NCBI GenBank assembly: GCA_024364805.1
Contig: CM044500.1
Location: 105,656,127 to 105,685,391, forward strand
Direction of reading: 5' to 3'
DNA: 29,265 bases
Origin: Euprymna scolopes
Lineage: Eukaryota > Mollusca > Cephalopoda > Sepiida > Sepiolidae
Shown: positions 1 to 8,164 of the stretch, piece after piece
Position numbering within the stretch: position 1 is the stretch's first letter
How the letters are laid out: every line of letters begins with the position of its first letter
Translations under genes and position numbers: made by a program
Notes under the pieces: generated by a model
What the model was told of the DNA's origin: nothing
The model's database searches: none
The model's input: only the letters and a program-made list of their open reading frames with translations

Positions 1-31
<31 letters not shown>
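1..31. repeat. (TA)n microsatellite
   Basis: Uninterrupted TA dinucleotides from the window edge; the array probably continues upstream. Confidence 0.95.
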
Positions 32-33
<2 letters not shown>

Positions 34-169
34 CGGTTGTTTTAAAAATAAGACCTATTTTTTACTCAAGAACTAAAACTTTGAAGAGCTACGAAGATGG
101 GAGTTGTACTATTATAGCGATCTACCTTTTGTGCAACAGAATTTATTTTCTACATACAGGGATTGCTTT

Positions 170-327
170 CTATATAAGATCCACAAGCATTCCAATATTC
201 TATTAAAGTTCTTTATCGCTCAAAAACTGATTTAATAAAGAAAAGAACATAATTCTTCTCTCGCCAATTGATCACTGAAATATGTTATGATATGAGTATA
301 TCTTTCTTGTGGTTTCGTAGTCTTAGC
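170..327 (+). repeat. Dispersed repeat E, partial copy
   Basis: This stretch matches 28030-28175 in the same orientation and the reverse complement of 1191-1349, with only scattered substitutions and small indels. It runs from CTATATAAGATCC to the CTTTCTTGTGG...GTCTTA block. The family is unclassified. No coding potential, termini or target duplication could be recognised, and the copy stops abruptly near 327 while the other copies continue. Confidence 0.8.
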
Positions 328-919
328 ACTGTCTCACACCGTCAATATCTGCACCAGAGAGATGAAATTATAGGTCATGAATACACAAAGTTATTCATCA
401 CAACAATGCAATAGCAGTCCCCTCTGATTTCGTGGGAATGAAAAAATAGGAGGCATTACTTTTGGAACGTCCTTCATAGATATAGGTTTGAGATTTAGTA
501 GGCTTTGACATTGCAATGTAAAGTTATAAGCGCTGGGCGAATTAAAAGAATTTCTGTGGAAGAAACAACATAGTAATAGACAGTCGGTCATGAATGTTAT
601 GTGCCTGGTAGTGTTCTTAAATAGGTTTTGTATTGAAATGTTTTCGACACAATCTGTAATATAATAATTTATATTCTACTGTGTTCTTCAATTTAAATCA
701 ATCATGTGTTATCTTATTACCAAGTTTTTCTAATATTTCAGGGTTAATACCTATATATCGGATTCATGTGTGCACCATGTGCCAAAGTTTAAGAAATATC
801 TAATAATTCTGACGTAGTAAGTTTGCAGTTGTGCTTTCTGTAGACATCAACAAAATATGTGTCATCGTCATTTTCGTTTCCATACTTAAATGTCTAGCGG
901 AGAGAACTCGAATACCTAC
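328..919. other. No recognisable feature
   Basis: AT-rich sequence without a recognisable gene, terminal repeat or tandem array. A 66-codon open frame on the minus strand (391-591) has no family signature and is treated as chance. Confidence 0.5.
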
Positions 920-1365
920 TAAACACTATCCTCGAATGTCTAAGGTCACTCTGTACAGGAGGTTGTCAGAATAACCTGGCATGAGGATACCTTTCCCTAC
1001 AAGTAAACCCTGACAAAATATTCGAAATCACATTGTATTCGCGGCTCAAATAAGATCTTCTCGCTATGGCTAACCAACACTGCCTGTTTTCAAGGAATAG
1101 TGCACCTTCTCCAAGTGATGTTTCCTCAAGGAATAGCACGAAGTTGGATACTCCACCAGACTAGATAAATTCTTGTCTTGGAATCCAATAAGACTAAGAA
1201 AACACAAGAAAGATATACTCATATTATAACATATTTCAATGATCGATTGGGGAGAGGAGAATTCTGTTCTTAACTTCTTTATTAAATCAGCTTTTGAGCG
1301 ATAAAAAACTTTAATAGAATATTGGAATGCTTATGGATCTTATATAGAGATCAAGTGTTAGCCCC
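920..1365 (-). repeat. Dispersed repeat E, longer copy
   Basis: Read on the minus strand this segment parallels 28005-28465 over its whole length. Shared landmarks are CTAACACTTGATC, ATTCCAAGACAAGAATT, AGAAGGTGCACCATTC-like and TAGACACTCGAGGATA-like blocks. Its 1191-1349 part also forms an inverted pair with 170-327. Nothing in it translates into a known protein. It could be a non-coding part of a larger retroelement, but that is unproven. Confidence 0.8.
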
Positions 1366-1640
1366 AGGAACGGGACACCTTGATTTATGAGAATTCGATT
1401 GAACTAAAATGAAACAAAAAAGAAGAGTTCTTCTGTCTGTGTTTTTGCTCCGTGAAACAATCTACCAGAAAAGGTCGTTATGATGCTTATCACATGCAGG
1501 ATCAGACTATATATGTAAATACCTTTTAACTGTCCATTTACAAGTTTTGTCGAACATTCTTTTGTCTTTTTTTCTTTTTACTTAATTCGTCTGCTAATAA
1601 AAATAAAAATGATTTTTTCTCTCGCTTTTCTTGAAATAGA
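1366..1640. other. No recognisable feature
   Basis: AT-rich DNA with T-rich runs around 1560-1620. No gene, terminal repeat or array recognised. Confidence 0.5.
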
Positions 1641-1677
1641 ATCTATCTATCTATCTATCTGTCTATCTATCTATCTG

Positions 1678-1717
<40 letters not shown>
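1641..1717. repeat. (TCTA)n microsatellite
   Basis: Tetranucleotide array with occasional TCTG variants. It abuts the inferred 5' end of the Helitron-like element that follows. Confidence 0.95.
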
Positions 1718-1734
1718 CGATTATATAAAAGGAA

Positions 1735-1745
1735 ATGTGTGTGTA

Positions 1746-1810
<65 letters not shown>
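1735..1810. repeat. (GT)n-(GA)n microsatellite
   Basis: A GT array passes directly into a GA array inside the 5' region of the type B Helitron copy. Other copies have only a short GT-rich stretch here, so this is a local expansion. Confidence 0.95.
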
Positions 1811-1817
<7 letters not shown>

Positions 1818-1978
1818 GAAATGTACTTTATGTGCATGGCAGTAGATAGTTTTCTTTTATTTAAATGTGTTCGATTAGTATCGATAATCGAAAAAAAAAA
1901 AAAATGAAAGAACGAACAAGCGATTTCGACCAAAGTTAACACCTAACACAGCCTCACCATCACAAATGCATTTGAAAA

Positions 1979-2278
1979 GTTTTATTACCACTCAAGCCGA
2001 AAGGCCCAACATATAAAATCAACCCTAAGTTTTTTGATATGCAAGAAGTGTGTTCGAAATAAATATTTCCTTTTAAAGCACAAGTAAACCATGATACTTG
2101 ACTTTTTTTTCATTTTAAACTTAAATTAAAGCCATTATCACCGCACAAGCAAAAATACCAGGCATATAAAATTAACAGTAGGTTCTTTGATATGACAAGG
2201 GCGCGTTCGAAATGAATGTTTCTGTTTAGAGCACACTTGGAATATGATGCTTGATTTTCGCATTGTAAACTTTAATCT
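1979..2278 (+). repeat. Internal tandem duplication in the Helitron copy
   Basis: Two consecutive units of about 150 bp (about 1979-2131 and 2132-2278) share TTATNACC, CATATAAAATYAAC, TTTGATATG, GTTCGAAAT, AAAGCACA and ACTTGA/GCTTGA...TTTTAAACTT blocks. The type B copy at 6537-6690 has this block only once, so the duplication is specific to this copy. The units differ substantially and are therefore not recent. Confidence 0.7.
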
Positions 2279-2552
2279 ATTATACATAAAACTAATTTTA
2301 TAAAATCAACAGTAGGTTCTCTACAGTGCAATGTAGACTACAATATATTATGAACTTAGTCACTATTGAAAGGCATGTAGGGTTTGCACCTGGTGCCCCG
2401 TGATGGGTCACCAACTAGTGCAGGCAATCAATCGATTTGATTGAAAAATGGTCGATTTCACCGATTTTGCTGACAATAAAAGTATGAGAGTGTGAATCAT
2501 TTGTTGATCTTCATTCAATCCGGGACAACGTCATGTAGCTTTGCCAGTATTT

Positions 2553-3424
<872 letters not shown>

Positions 3425-3494
<70 letters not shown>
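3425..3494. repeat. (AT)n microsatellite, right part
   Basis: Continuation of the array interrupted by the MITE. Confidence 0.95.
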
Positions 3495-3496
<2 letters not shown>

Positions 3497-3567
3497 TGTG
3501 AAAATATATTTTCTTATAATATATACCAATCCTTATTTAAGAAGCTCACTGTAATTACAGAAAAATA

Positions 3568-3850
3568 CAGTGAATAAATGACAAAGTTCATGATGTTCAC
3601 CATCTCATAATTTATTCCTTTAATTCAGTTGACATATACAATTTTTGGCAGTATCTGTTTCGTAGCACAAAATCAATCACTTAATGATTATATCAATCAG
3701 TAAATCGATTATGCCTTTAATTCATCACTGAGGAGTTAATAACAGATTCACTGATTGATAAATTGTAAATGCTAACTGAATTAAAGGAATAAATTATAAG
3801 ATGGTCAACATCATGAACTTTGGAACATAGTCTTTTGTCATTTATCACTA
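3568..3850. mobile_element. Foldback MITE, Tc1/mariner-like termini
   Basis: Long terminal inverted repeats: 3568-3634 pairs with 3769-3850. Both arms carry ATAATTTATTCCTTTAATTC (direct or reverse-complemented) and TTCATGATGTT. The right arm has about 16 extra bases relative to the left. The left terminus reads CAGTGAATAAATGAC after TA; the right is its near complement followed by TA, consistent with a TA target duplication. A smaller inverted pair (ATCAATCAGT / ACTGATTGAT) extends the fold inwards. No open frame. Confidence 0.75.
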
Positions 3851-3860
3851 TAAAACATGA

Positions 3861-3881
3861 AAAAACAAAAACAAATAACAT
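3861..3881 (+). repeat. Left copy of a 21-bp direct repeat (probable target-site duplication)
   Basis: AAAAACAAAAACAAATAACA followed by T. It recurs identically at 4165-4185, exactly flanking the tRNA/hammerhead element. Confidence 0.8.
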
Positions 3882-3910
3882 ATACGTAAATCGCGATATA
3901 TCCGAACAGT

Positions 3911-3978
3911 CAGCGAGGTGGACGAGGGGTAAGGGTTTAGATTTCTTACCATGGGGTCCCGGTTTCGAATCTTGCTAG
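3911..3978 (+). other. tRNA-like head of the SINE-like element
   Basis: GAGGTGGACGAGGGGTAAGG resembles the acceptor/D-arm and A box of a tRNA with a long variable arm. GGTTTCGAATCTTGC resembles the T-arm/B box. The spacing of about 44 bp between boxes fits a type 2 (Ser/Leu-like) tRNA. The anticodon arm does not form cleanly, so the parent tRNA is not assigned. The likely role is an internal pol III promoter. Confidence 0.55.
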
Positions 3979-3984
3979 ATTCAG

Positions 3985-4025
3985 CCACTCTGATGAGTCG
4001 TAGACGACGAAACACGTGTCAGTGG
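3985..4025 (+). ncRNA. Type I hammerhead self-cleaving ribozyme
   Basis: All invariant parts are present in order. Stem I 5' strand CCACT (3985-3989); CTGATGA (3990-3996); stem II GTCG/CGAC closing a TAGA tetraloop (3997-4008); GAAA (4009-4012), whose last A opens the minimal stem III ACAC/GTGT (4012-4019, no loop); cleavage-site C4020; stem I 3' strand AGTGG (4021-4025), fully complementary to CCACT. Predicted self-cleavage is between C4020 and A4021. The self-complementary stem III without a loop is typical of hammerheads in Penelope-like elements and related small retroelements, which often act as dimers. Activity is inferred. Confidence 0.85.
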
Positions 4026-4164
4026 ATAATTATATTTGAAAAATAATATATATGCCGCTCCCCATGTGGGGGTACCAAATTGGTTAAAGGGAAAATTATT
4101 CCCAACTCGCATTTAGGTAAAAATATACTTTCGTAAATAATTGAATTCATTCAAGATGTATCGC

Positions 4165-4183
4165 AAAAACAAAAACAAATAAC

Positions 4184-4185
<2 letters not shown>
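4165..4185 (+). repeat. Right copy of the 21-bp direct repeat
   Basis: Identical to 3861-3881; marks the right border of the SINE-like insertion. Confidence 0.8.

Positions 4186-4271
<86 letters not shown>
4185..4271. repeat. (AT)n microsatellite
   Basis: Uninterrupted AT dinucleotides directly after the right direct repeat. Confidence 0.95.
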
Positions 4272-4274
<3 letters not shown>

Positions 4275-4556
4275 GGGCAATGACAAGTTTAATGAAGAAC
4301 AAATGGCTTGTGTATATTTACTAAAAATATCTAATCTACAAATCTACAAAATGATGCACCACCTACCCTCCTACAGATGGAAGATATCGCTGTCTGTCAC
4401 CAAGTGGGAGATGTCAAAGACTGGCATGCCAAGCATTCTAATGAAGATGACAGCAATGAAAACACAAGTGTAGCCTTGGATATTTGGTTGATAATGTTTT
4501 GCTGTGTTATATGAAGTAGCAGATGATAAGAATAGCAGTAACGAAAATCTTTATAA
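4272..4556. other. No assigned feature; possible decayed coding trace
   Basis: Open frames of about 60 codons exist in more than one phase (for example 4273-4473), with acidic, asparagine-rich predicted peptide. I do not recognise a family and cannot support a gene. Confidence 0.3.
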
Positions 4557-4838
4557 ATAAAACAGTAGATGTATGTGTGTGTGTCTTTGTATGTAAATAT
4601 TTAGCCGATAAACTCTTAAATTATTGGTCACATAACACTAATTAACAGGAAATAGTAACCATACGTCAAGGATGGTTTATAACGAGTAAAATCTTTGTTT
4701 GGATGGATGAATAATGCATACAAAAATGTCAGCAAGTTGAAATGCAAAACGATCATTTCAACTTGCTGACATATTTCTATTACACTTGCACATGCACAAA
4801 TTCATTCATAGCTTGAACTGGTTTTAATTTTAAATCCT
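4557..4838 (+). repeat. Dispersed repeat G, copy 1
   Basis: Parallels 7778-8050 from AAACAGTAGATRTATG to TTTTAAATC. Shared blocks include AAGGATGGTTTATAA, GAGTAAAATCTTTGTTT, GATGGATGAATAATGC and CATATTTCTATTA. It contains the perfect hairpin at 4726-4772. Its start (TATAAATAAAACAGTAG followed by GT-rich DNA) recalls the Helitron 5' ends in this window, but no matching 3' terminus is seen. Confidence 0.75.
4726..4772. repeat. Perfect 19-bp inverted repeat (hairpin)
   Basis: ATGTCAGCAAGTTGAAATG (4726-4744) and its exact reverse complement (4754-4772) are separated by 9 bp. The corresponding site of the other repeat G copy (about 7936-7976) is clearly imperfect. Confidence 0.9.
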
Positions 4839-4840
4839 TT

Positions 4841-4918
4841 TTAATCCGCGGAGTTTCGAAGAAATACTTTCCTTCTCATCAGAGAGGAAAGTATTTGTTC
4901 GAAACTCTGCGGATTAAG
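4841..4918 (-). ncRNA. Foldback with degenerate hammerhead-like core
   Basis: Two arms of about 33 bp (TTAATCCGCGGAGTTTCGAA... and ...GTTCGAAACTCTGCGGATTAA) surround CTCATCAG. On the minus strand the order CTGATGA (4876-4882), stem II GAAG/CTTC with a 10-nt loop (4858-4875) and GAAAC (4853-4857) matches a hammerhead core, followed by a nearly self-complementary stem III. Stem I pairing is poor, so this is probably a decayed or altered ribozyme from another retroelement family. It could also be coincidence within a foldback repeat. Confidence 0.35.
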
Positions 4919-5013
4919 GACTATCCACTTATCTAGTGTTTCCTTTTCAGATTAAATTTTTTTTTTTAACTAATTTCAAAGTGTTTTTAACATGTTTTAT
5001 TAACTGTTTGCTC

Positions 5014-5146
<133 letters not shown>

Positions 5147-5480
5147 TATATATATATTGTTTACTTATTACTTTATATATTATCTATTATTTATAATTTA
5201 GAGTCCGCATATCGTATTAAATTCTATACTGGGTCTACTTAGTAATTGATTGTCGCCAGTAGTGCAAATGATACTCAAGATAAGAACAGTAGTCCGAAGA
5301 ATCAAAATAATATGAATAACGAATCCTCATCTCAAAAATTCAGAATCGTCATTAGTATATATTGGGTATAATATAATAAGCGATAGAGAATTGATTCTAT
5401 AATAATAAATACAAAATCTGCATAAATTAAAATATATTTAAGCGTATTTTACGACCGAGCAACGCCGGGCGGCCTGTTAG
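5147..5480 (+). mobile_element. Helitron-like element, type A, copy 2 (3' part)
   Basis: Starts with the same TTGTTTACTTATTACTTTAT block as copy 1. It contains GAACAGTAGTCCGAAGAATC, also seen in the element at 14609-15110, and ends ATAATAAATACAAAATCTGC ... CGAGCAACGCCGGGCGG ... TTAG. The GC hairpin and decayed CTRR end fit a Helitron 3' terminus. The upstream end is lost into the TA array. Confidence 0.6.
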
Positions 5481-5734
5481 CTTTATCATGAATTTATGAT
5501 AATCTTATGCTTGTAATTAGAAGGAAAGAAAAAAGTATTTTATGCTGTGCTATGCACTATGCAAACATTTCTAGTTATTCCCCTTAGAGATGAAATCAAT
5601 TCTGTTGTTAATGCAAGAGGACCCCATTAAGAACCTTTGAACAAAAATATAACATTTGTCATCTTAAGACTCGAGGGTTTCTTAAAAGGATTTCTTAGAT
5701 CTAAAATGAATGTTCGTGTAGAGTTCTTGCCTGC

Positions 5735-5845
5735 CTACCAGATTATGAACTATGTTTAACCAGACTAGCTGAAGTAACCATCTAAAATATATAAATCTTA
5801 TATCTCGGCATTCATGCGCTATTAAGAACTTCTTACATCTACTTT
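5735..5845 (+). repeat. Dispersed repeat C, copy 1
   Basis: Shares GACTAGCTGAAGTA, CATCTAAAAT, CTTATATCTCGGCATTCATG and TTACATCTACTTTGTC-like blocks with 10545-10660, 10915-11000 and 12505-12630. Class unknown. Confidence 0.6.
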
Positions 5846-6259
5846 GTCCCCCTTTTACTTGCCTCTTCACGAGAACAGCGTTAGGTTTTTTTAAAAATCT
5901 AGCCAAAATCCAGCTCCCCAATAAAAGGCACTCTGGAGTGAGACAAAATAAAAATTGCTTGTCAAGAGGGATTTCCTCTTCACAACCGAGGGAGAAAAGT
6001 AGAAGTGTAAGAACAGATACAACACTTCGCATTGTTCCATTTGTTCCATTTGCAAAAATCCATGAAAAATTATAGCTTGAATTTTTTAACAAATTTGGCA
6101 CAAGGCCATCAAAAGTTTATAGAAAACGGAGATCGTTGATAATTCTGAGTCTATTCTATTTTTCTATCCTACTCTAAACTAGAATACTTACAACACAACG
6201 TTTACCTTTAAGAGTCAACTACCCAAAGGATTGAAAATAAAATTAATTTTATTCATAGA

Positions 6260-6949
6260 TCTCTAATATCATATAAAAGGCACTTTGTCTGTCTGTGTGT
6301 ATGTGTGTGAGAGAGGTGATTTCCCATAGACTCCAAAACGGCTGGGCCGATTAAAAAAGAAATCACACAAATGTACTTTATGTATATGACAGTGTTCTTA
6401 GATAGCTTTTGGGTCGGAATTTATTGAGTAAGTATTGATAATCAATAATCGAAATAATCTGATGATAGAAAGAACAGGCGATTTTGACCAAAGTAATACC
6501 TTATACAACCAAACATCACAAGTGCATTTGAGAAGTTTTATTACCACACAGACAGAAAAGTCTGGCATATAAACTCAACAGGAAGTTGTTTTATATGACA
6601 GGAGTGCATTTCGAAATAAACGTCTCTGTTTAAAGCACAACTGAAGCATAATACTTGACTTTTGCATTTTAAACTTTAATTGAAGCCATCCTATAAAAAT
6701 AATGTTATAAAATTAACAATAGGTTCTCTACAGTGCAATGTAGACTACAATGTATTGTGGACTGTCATTATGGGAAGGCATGTAAAGTTTGTACCCAATC
6801 CATCATGGTGGATCGCCTAACTAGAGCAGACAATGGATCGATTTGATTGAAAAATGGACGATTTCATCGATTTTGATGACAATCAAAATATGGAAAGGTG
6901 AAACATTCGCTGCTCATCATTTGATCCGAGCAACGTCGGGTCTCCCTGC
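6260..6949 (+). mobile_element. Non-autonomous Helitron-like element, type B, copy 2
   Basis: The most nearly complete type B copy. The 5' end TCTCTAATATCATATAAAAGG follows an A. It has a GT-rich stretch, the AACGGCTGGGCCGATT palindromic block, a single copy of the middle unit, and the AATAGGTTCTCTACAGTGCAATG and TCGATTTGATTGAAAAATGG blocks. The 3' hairpin GAGCAACGTCGGGTCTCCCTGC lacks the final TAG, because LINE sequence takes over at the shared CCCTGC. No coding capacity. Confidence 0.75.
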
Positions 6950-7322
6950 AACCTTGTAACCTCTTTCCCACAGAAGAGACGTTGCAAGCTTGTCTCTGCT
7001 TTATCGTTATTTCCATGGCAAGTGCTCATCTGAGCTTCAATCTATGGTCCTCCCTCGCAAACTTTCACAAAAAACACTTGTCTAGCCAAAACCACTATCA
7101 ATAATTTCCCACACTCTTTATCTGTGTCTAAACCTGAATGTAGATTCCATGAACAAAGTTTCTTTCTTAGAACTGCATGCCTGTGGAAATAATCCAATTT
7201 ACTAAATTTCTACTACTTATGTTAACTATGCTATAATCACATTGACTAATGTATACCAACTAACCCTTATCCTCTAGTGGCCTCCGGGCCTTGATAAGTG
7301 GTGATACCTATGTAAAAAAAAA
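6946..7322 (+). mobile_element. CR1/Jockey-type LINE, 3' fragment (family 1, copy a)
   Basis: The end of the LINE reverse transcriptase frame (…RRDVASLSL-like region through the RRFHEQSF block) followed by the family-1 3' UTR CTTATCCTCTAGTGGCCTCC, CTTGATAAGTGGTGA and a short A-rich tail. Compared with the copy at 8333 it lacks about 125 bp after CCTGTGGAA near 7189, joining directly to AATCCAATTTACTAAATTTC. It is 5'-truncated exactly at the Helitron terminus. Confidence 0.8.
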
Positions 7323-7777
7323 GAAAAGTATATCTATATACAAATTCATTGGAAGTGTGGAGTGAGCCAACAAAATCAAACAAAAATCAGTCAGTAACCC
7401 CCCCCTCCAACACTTTCTAAATAATAGACCATCCACTCTTTTCAAGTGTGCCAAAAACAAGCAGATTGATCTCTAAGTTGTAGTATGTGGTAAGTACGTG
7501 TATGTGTGAGACTTATGTGGGAGGAAATTAGAAAAGGGTAAAGATTTGAAGTAACTAATTTAATTTAGAGAGGTTAAAGTCAAAATAACAACGCAATCTT
7601 GAGGGAACTCTCTTACCAAGAAGTACAAACATGAATGGGCGAGACTCATTTCACTAAACTAGTTAAGAGGCTAACTTATTCAGAGAACTGAGATCCAACA
7701 GAAACTATGTGCACCATGCTCAGGCAGGAAACACACACTAATATTGATTAACCAAAAGGCCATCTAAATATGCATAA
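7323..7777. other. No recognisable feature
   Basis: Mixed sequence without a gene or repeat that I could match elsewhere in the window; one short C-rich run near 7400. Confidence 0.45.
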
Positions 7778-8050
7778 ATAAAACAGTAGATATATGCATG
7801 CATGCATATGAAAATATTTAACCGATAAACTACTAGTCACATAACACTTAAATTAACAGAAATAGTAATCATACACCAAGGATGGTTTATAATGAGTAAA
7901 ATCTTTGTTTTGATGGATGAATAATGCCTACAGAAATATGTTGCAACTTGACATATAAAATATTAATTTCAACTTGTCGTCATATTTCTATTAGTTTTAC
8001 GCATGCGCAAATTCAATCATAGCAAGAAGTAGTTTACTTTTAAATCTTTC
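7778..8050 (+). repeat. Dispersed repeat G, copy 2
   Basis: Counterpart of 4557-4838 with scattered changes. The hairpin present in copy 1 is degraded here, with TTTCAACTTGTCGTCATATT preserved on one arm only. Confidence 0.75.
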
Positions 8051-8065
8051 TTCTCTGTCTGTCGG

Positions 8066-8128
8066 GTCAGCTCAAACGGTAGGAAACGTGGCTGGAGGGC
8101 TAAATGTTCTGATTCTAGCTGATGGCAC
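8066..8128 (+). other. tRNA-like module
   Basis: GTCAGCTCAAACGGTAGG resembles a tRNA D-arm/A box, and CTGATTCTAGCTGATGGC occupies the T-arm position. It parallels the module at 2661-2741 (shared GCTAAAYGTT and TGATGGC). Too decayed to be a functional tRNA. Confidence 0.35.
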
Positions 8129-8164
8129 CCAAGTAATTTTTTTAACTTTGAAACCAGTACTATT

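Larger units (their letters stand above)
1714..2540 (+). mobile_element. Non-autonomous Helitron-like element, type B, copy 1
   Basis: The 5' end reads TCTACGATTATATAAAAGG and is followed by a GT-rich stretch, as in the copies at 6260 and 8165. The 3' half has the family block (AGTAGGTTCTCTACAGTGCAATG, TCGATTTGATTGAAAAATGG, CACCGATTTTG) and ends in a degenerate GC-rich hairpin plus GTAG. Better preserved relatives end CGGGCAACGTCGGGT...CTGCTAG, followed by T. A GC hairpin before CTRR, a TC start and insertion between A and T are Helitron hallmarks. No Rep/helicase coding is present. Microsatellites have expanded near the 5' end and the middle is duplicated in tandem. Confidence 0.7.
3882..4164 (+). 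mobile_element. SINE-like retroelement with tRNA-like head and hammerhead ribozyme
   Basis: A 283-bp insertion bounded by perfect 21-bp direct repeats, the size of target duplication typical of target-primed reverse transcription. Its parts in order are a tRNA-like region with A- and B-box resemblance (3911-3978), a complete type I hammerhead core (3985-4025), a CCCC/GGGG hairpin (4060-4071), a GGGAAAATTATTCCC hairpin (4089-4103) and an AT-rich 3' end without poly(A). No protein is encoded. Known relatives of this design are the Schistosoma Sm-alpha SINE-like repeats and small hammerhead-bearing retroelements mobilised by Penelope-like elements; which, if either, is its parent cannot be told here. 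Confidence 0.7.

Noticed and set aside
4726-4772. MicroRNA precursor
   Set aside because: The stem of 19 bp with a 9-base loop is shorter than a usual animal pre-miRNA, and it sits in a repeat; kept only as an observation.
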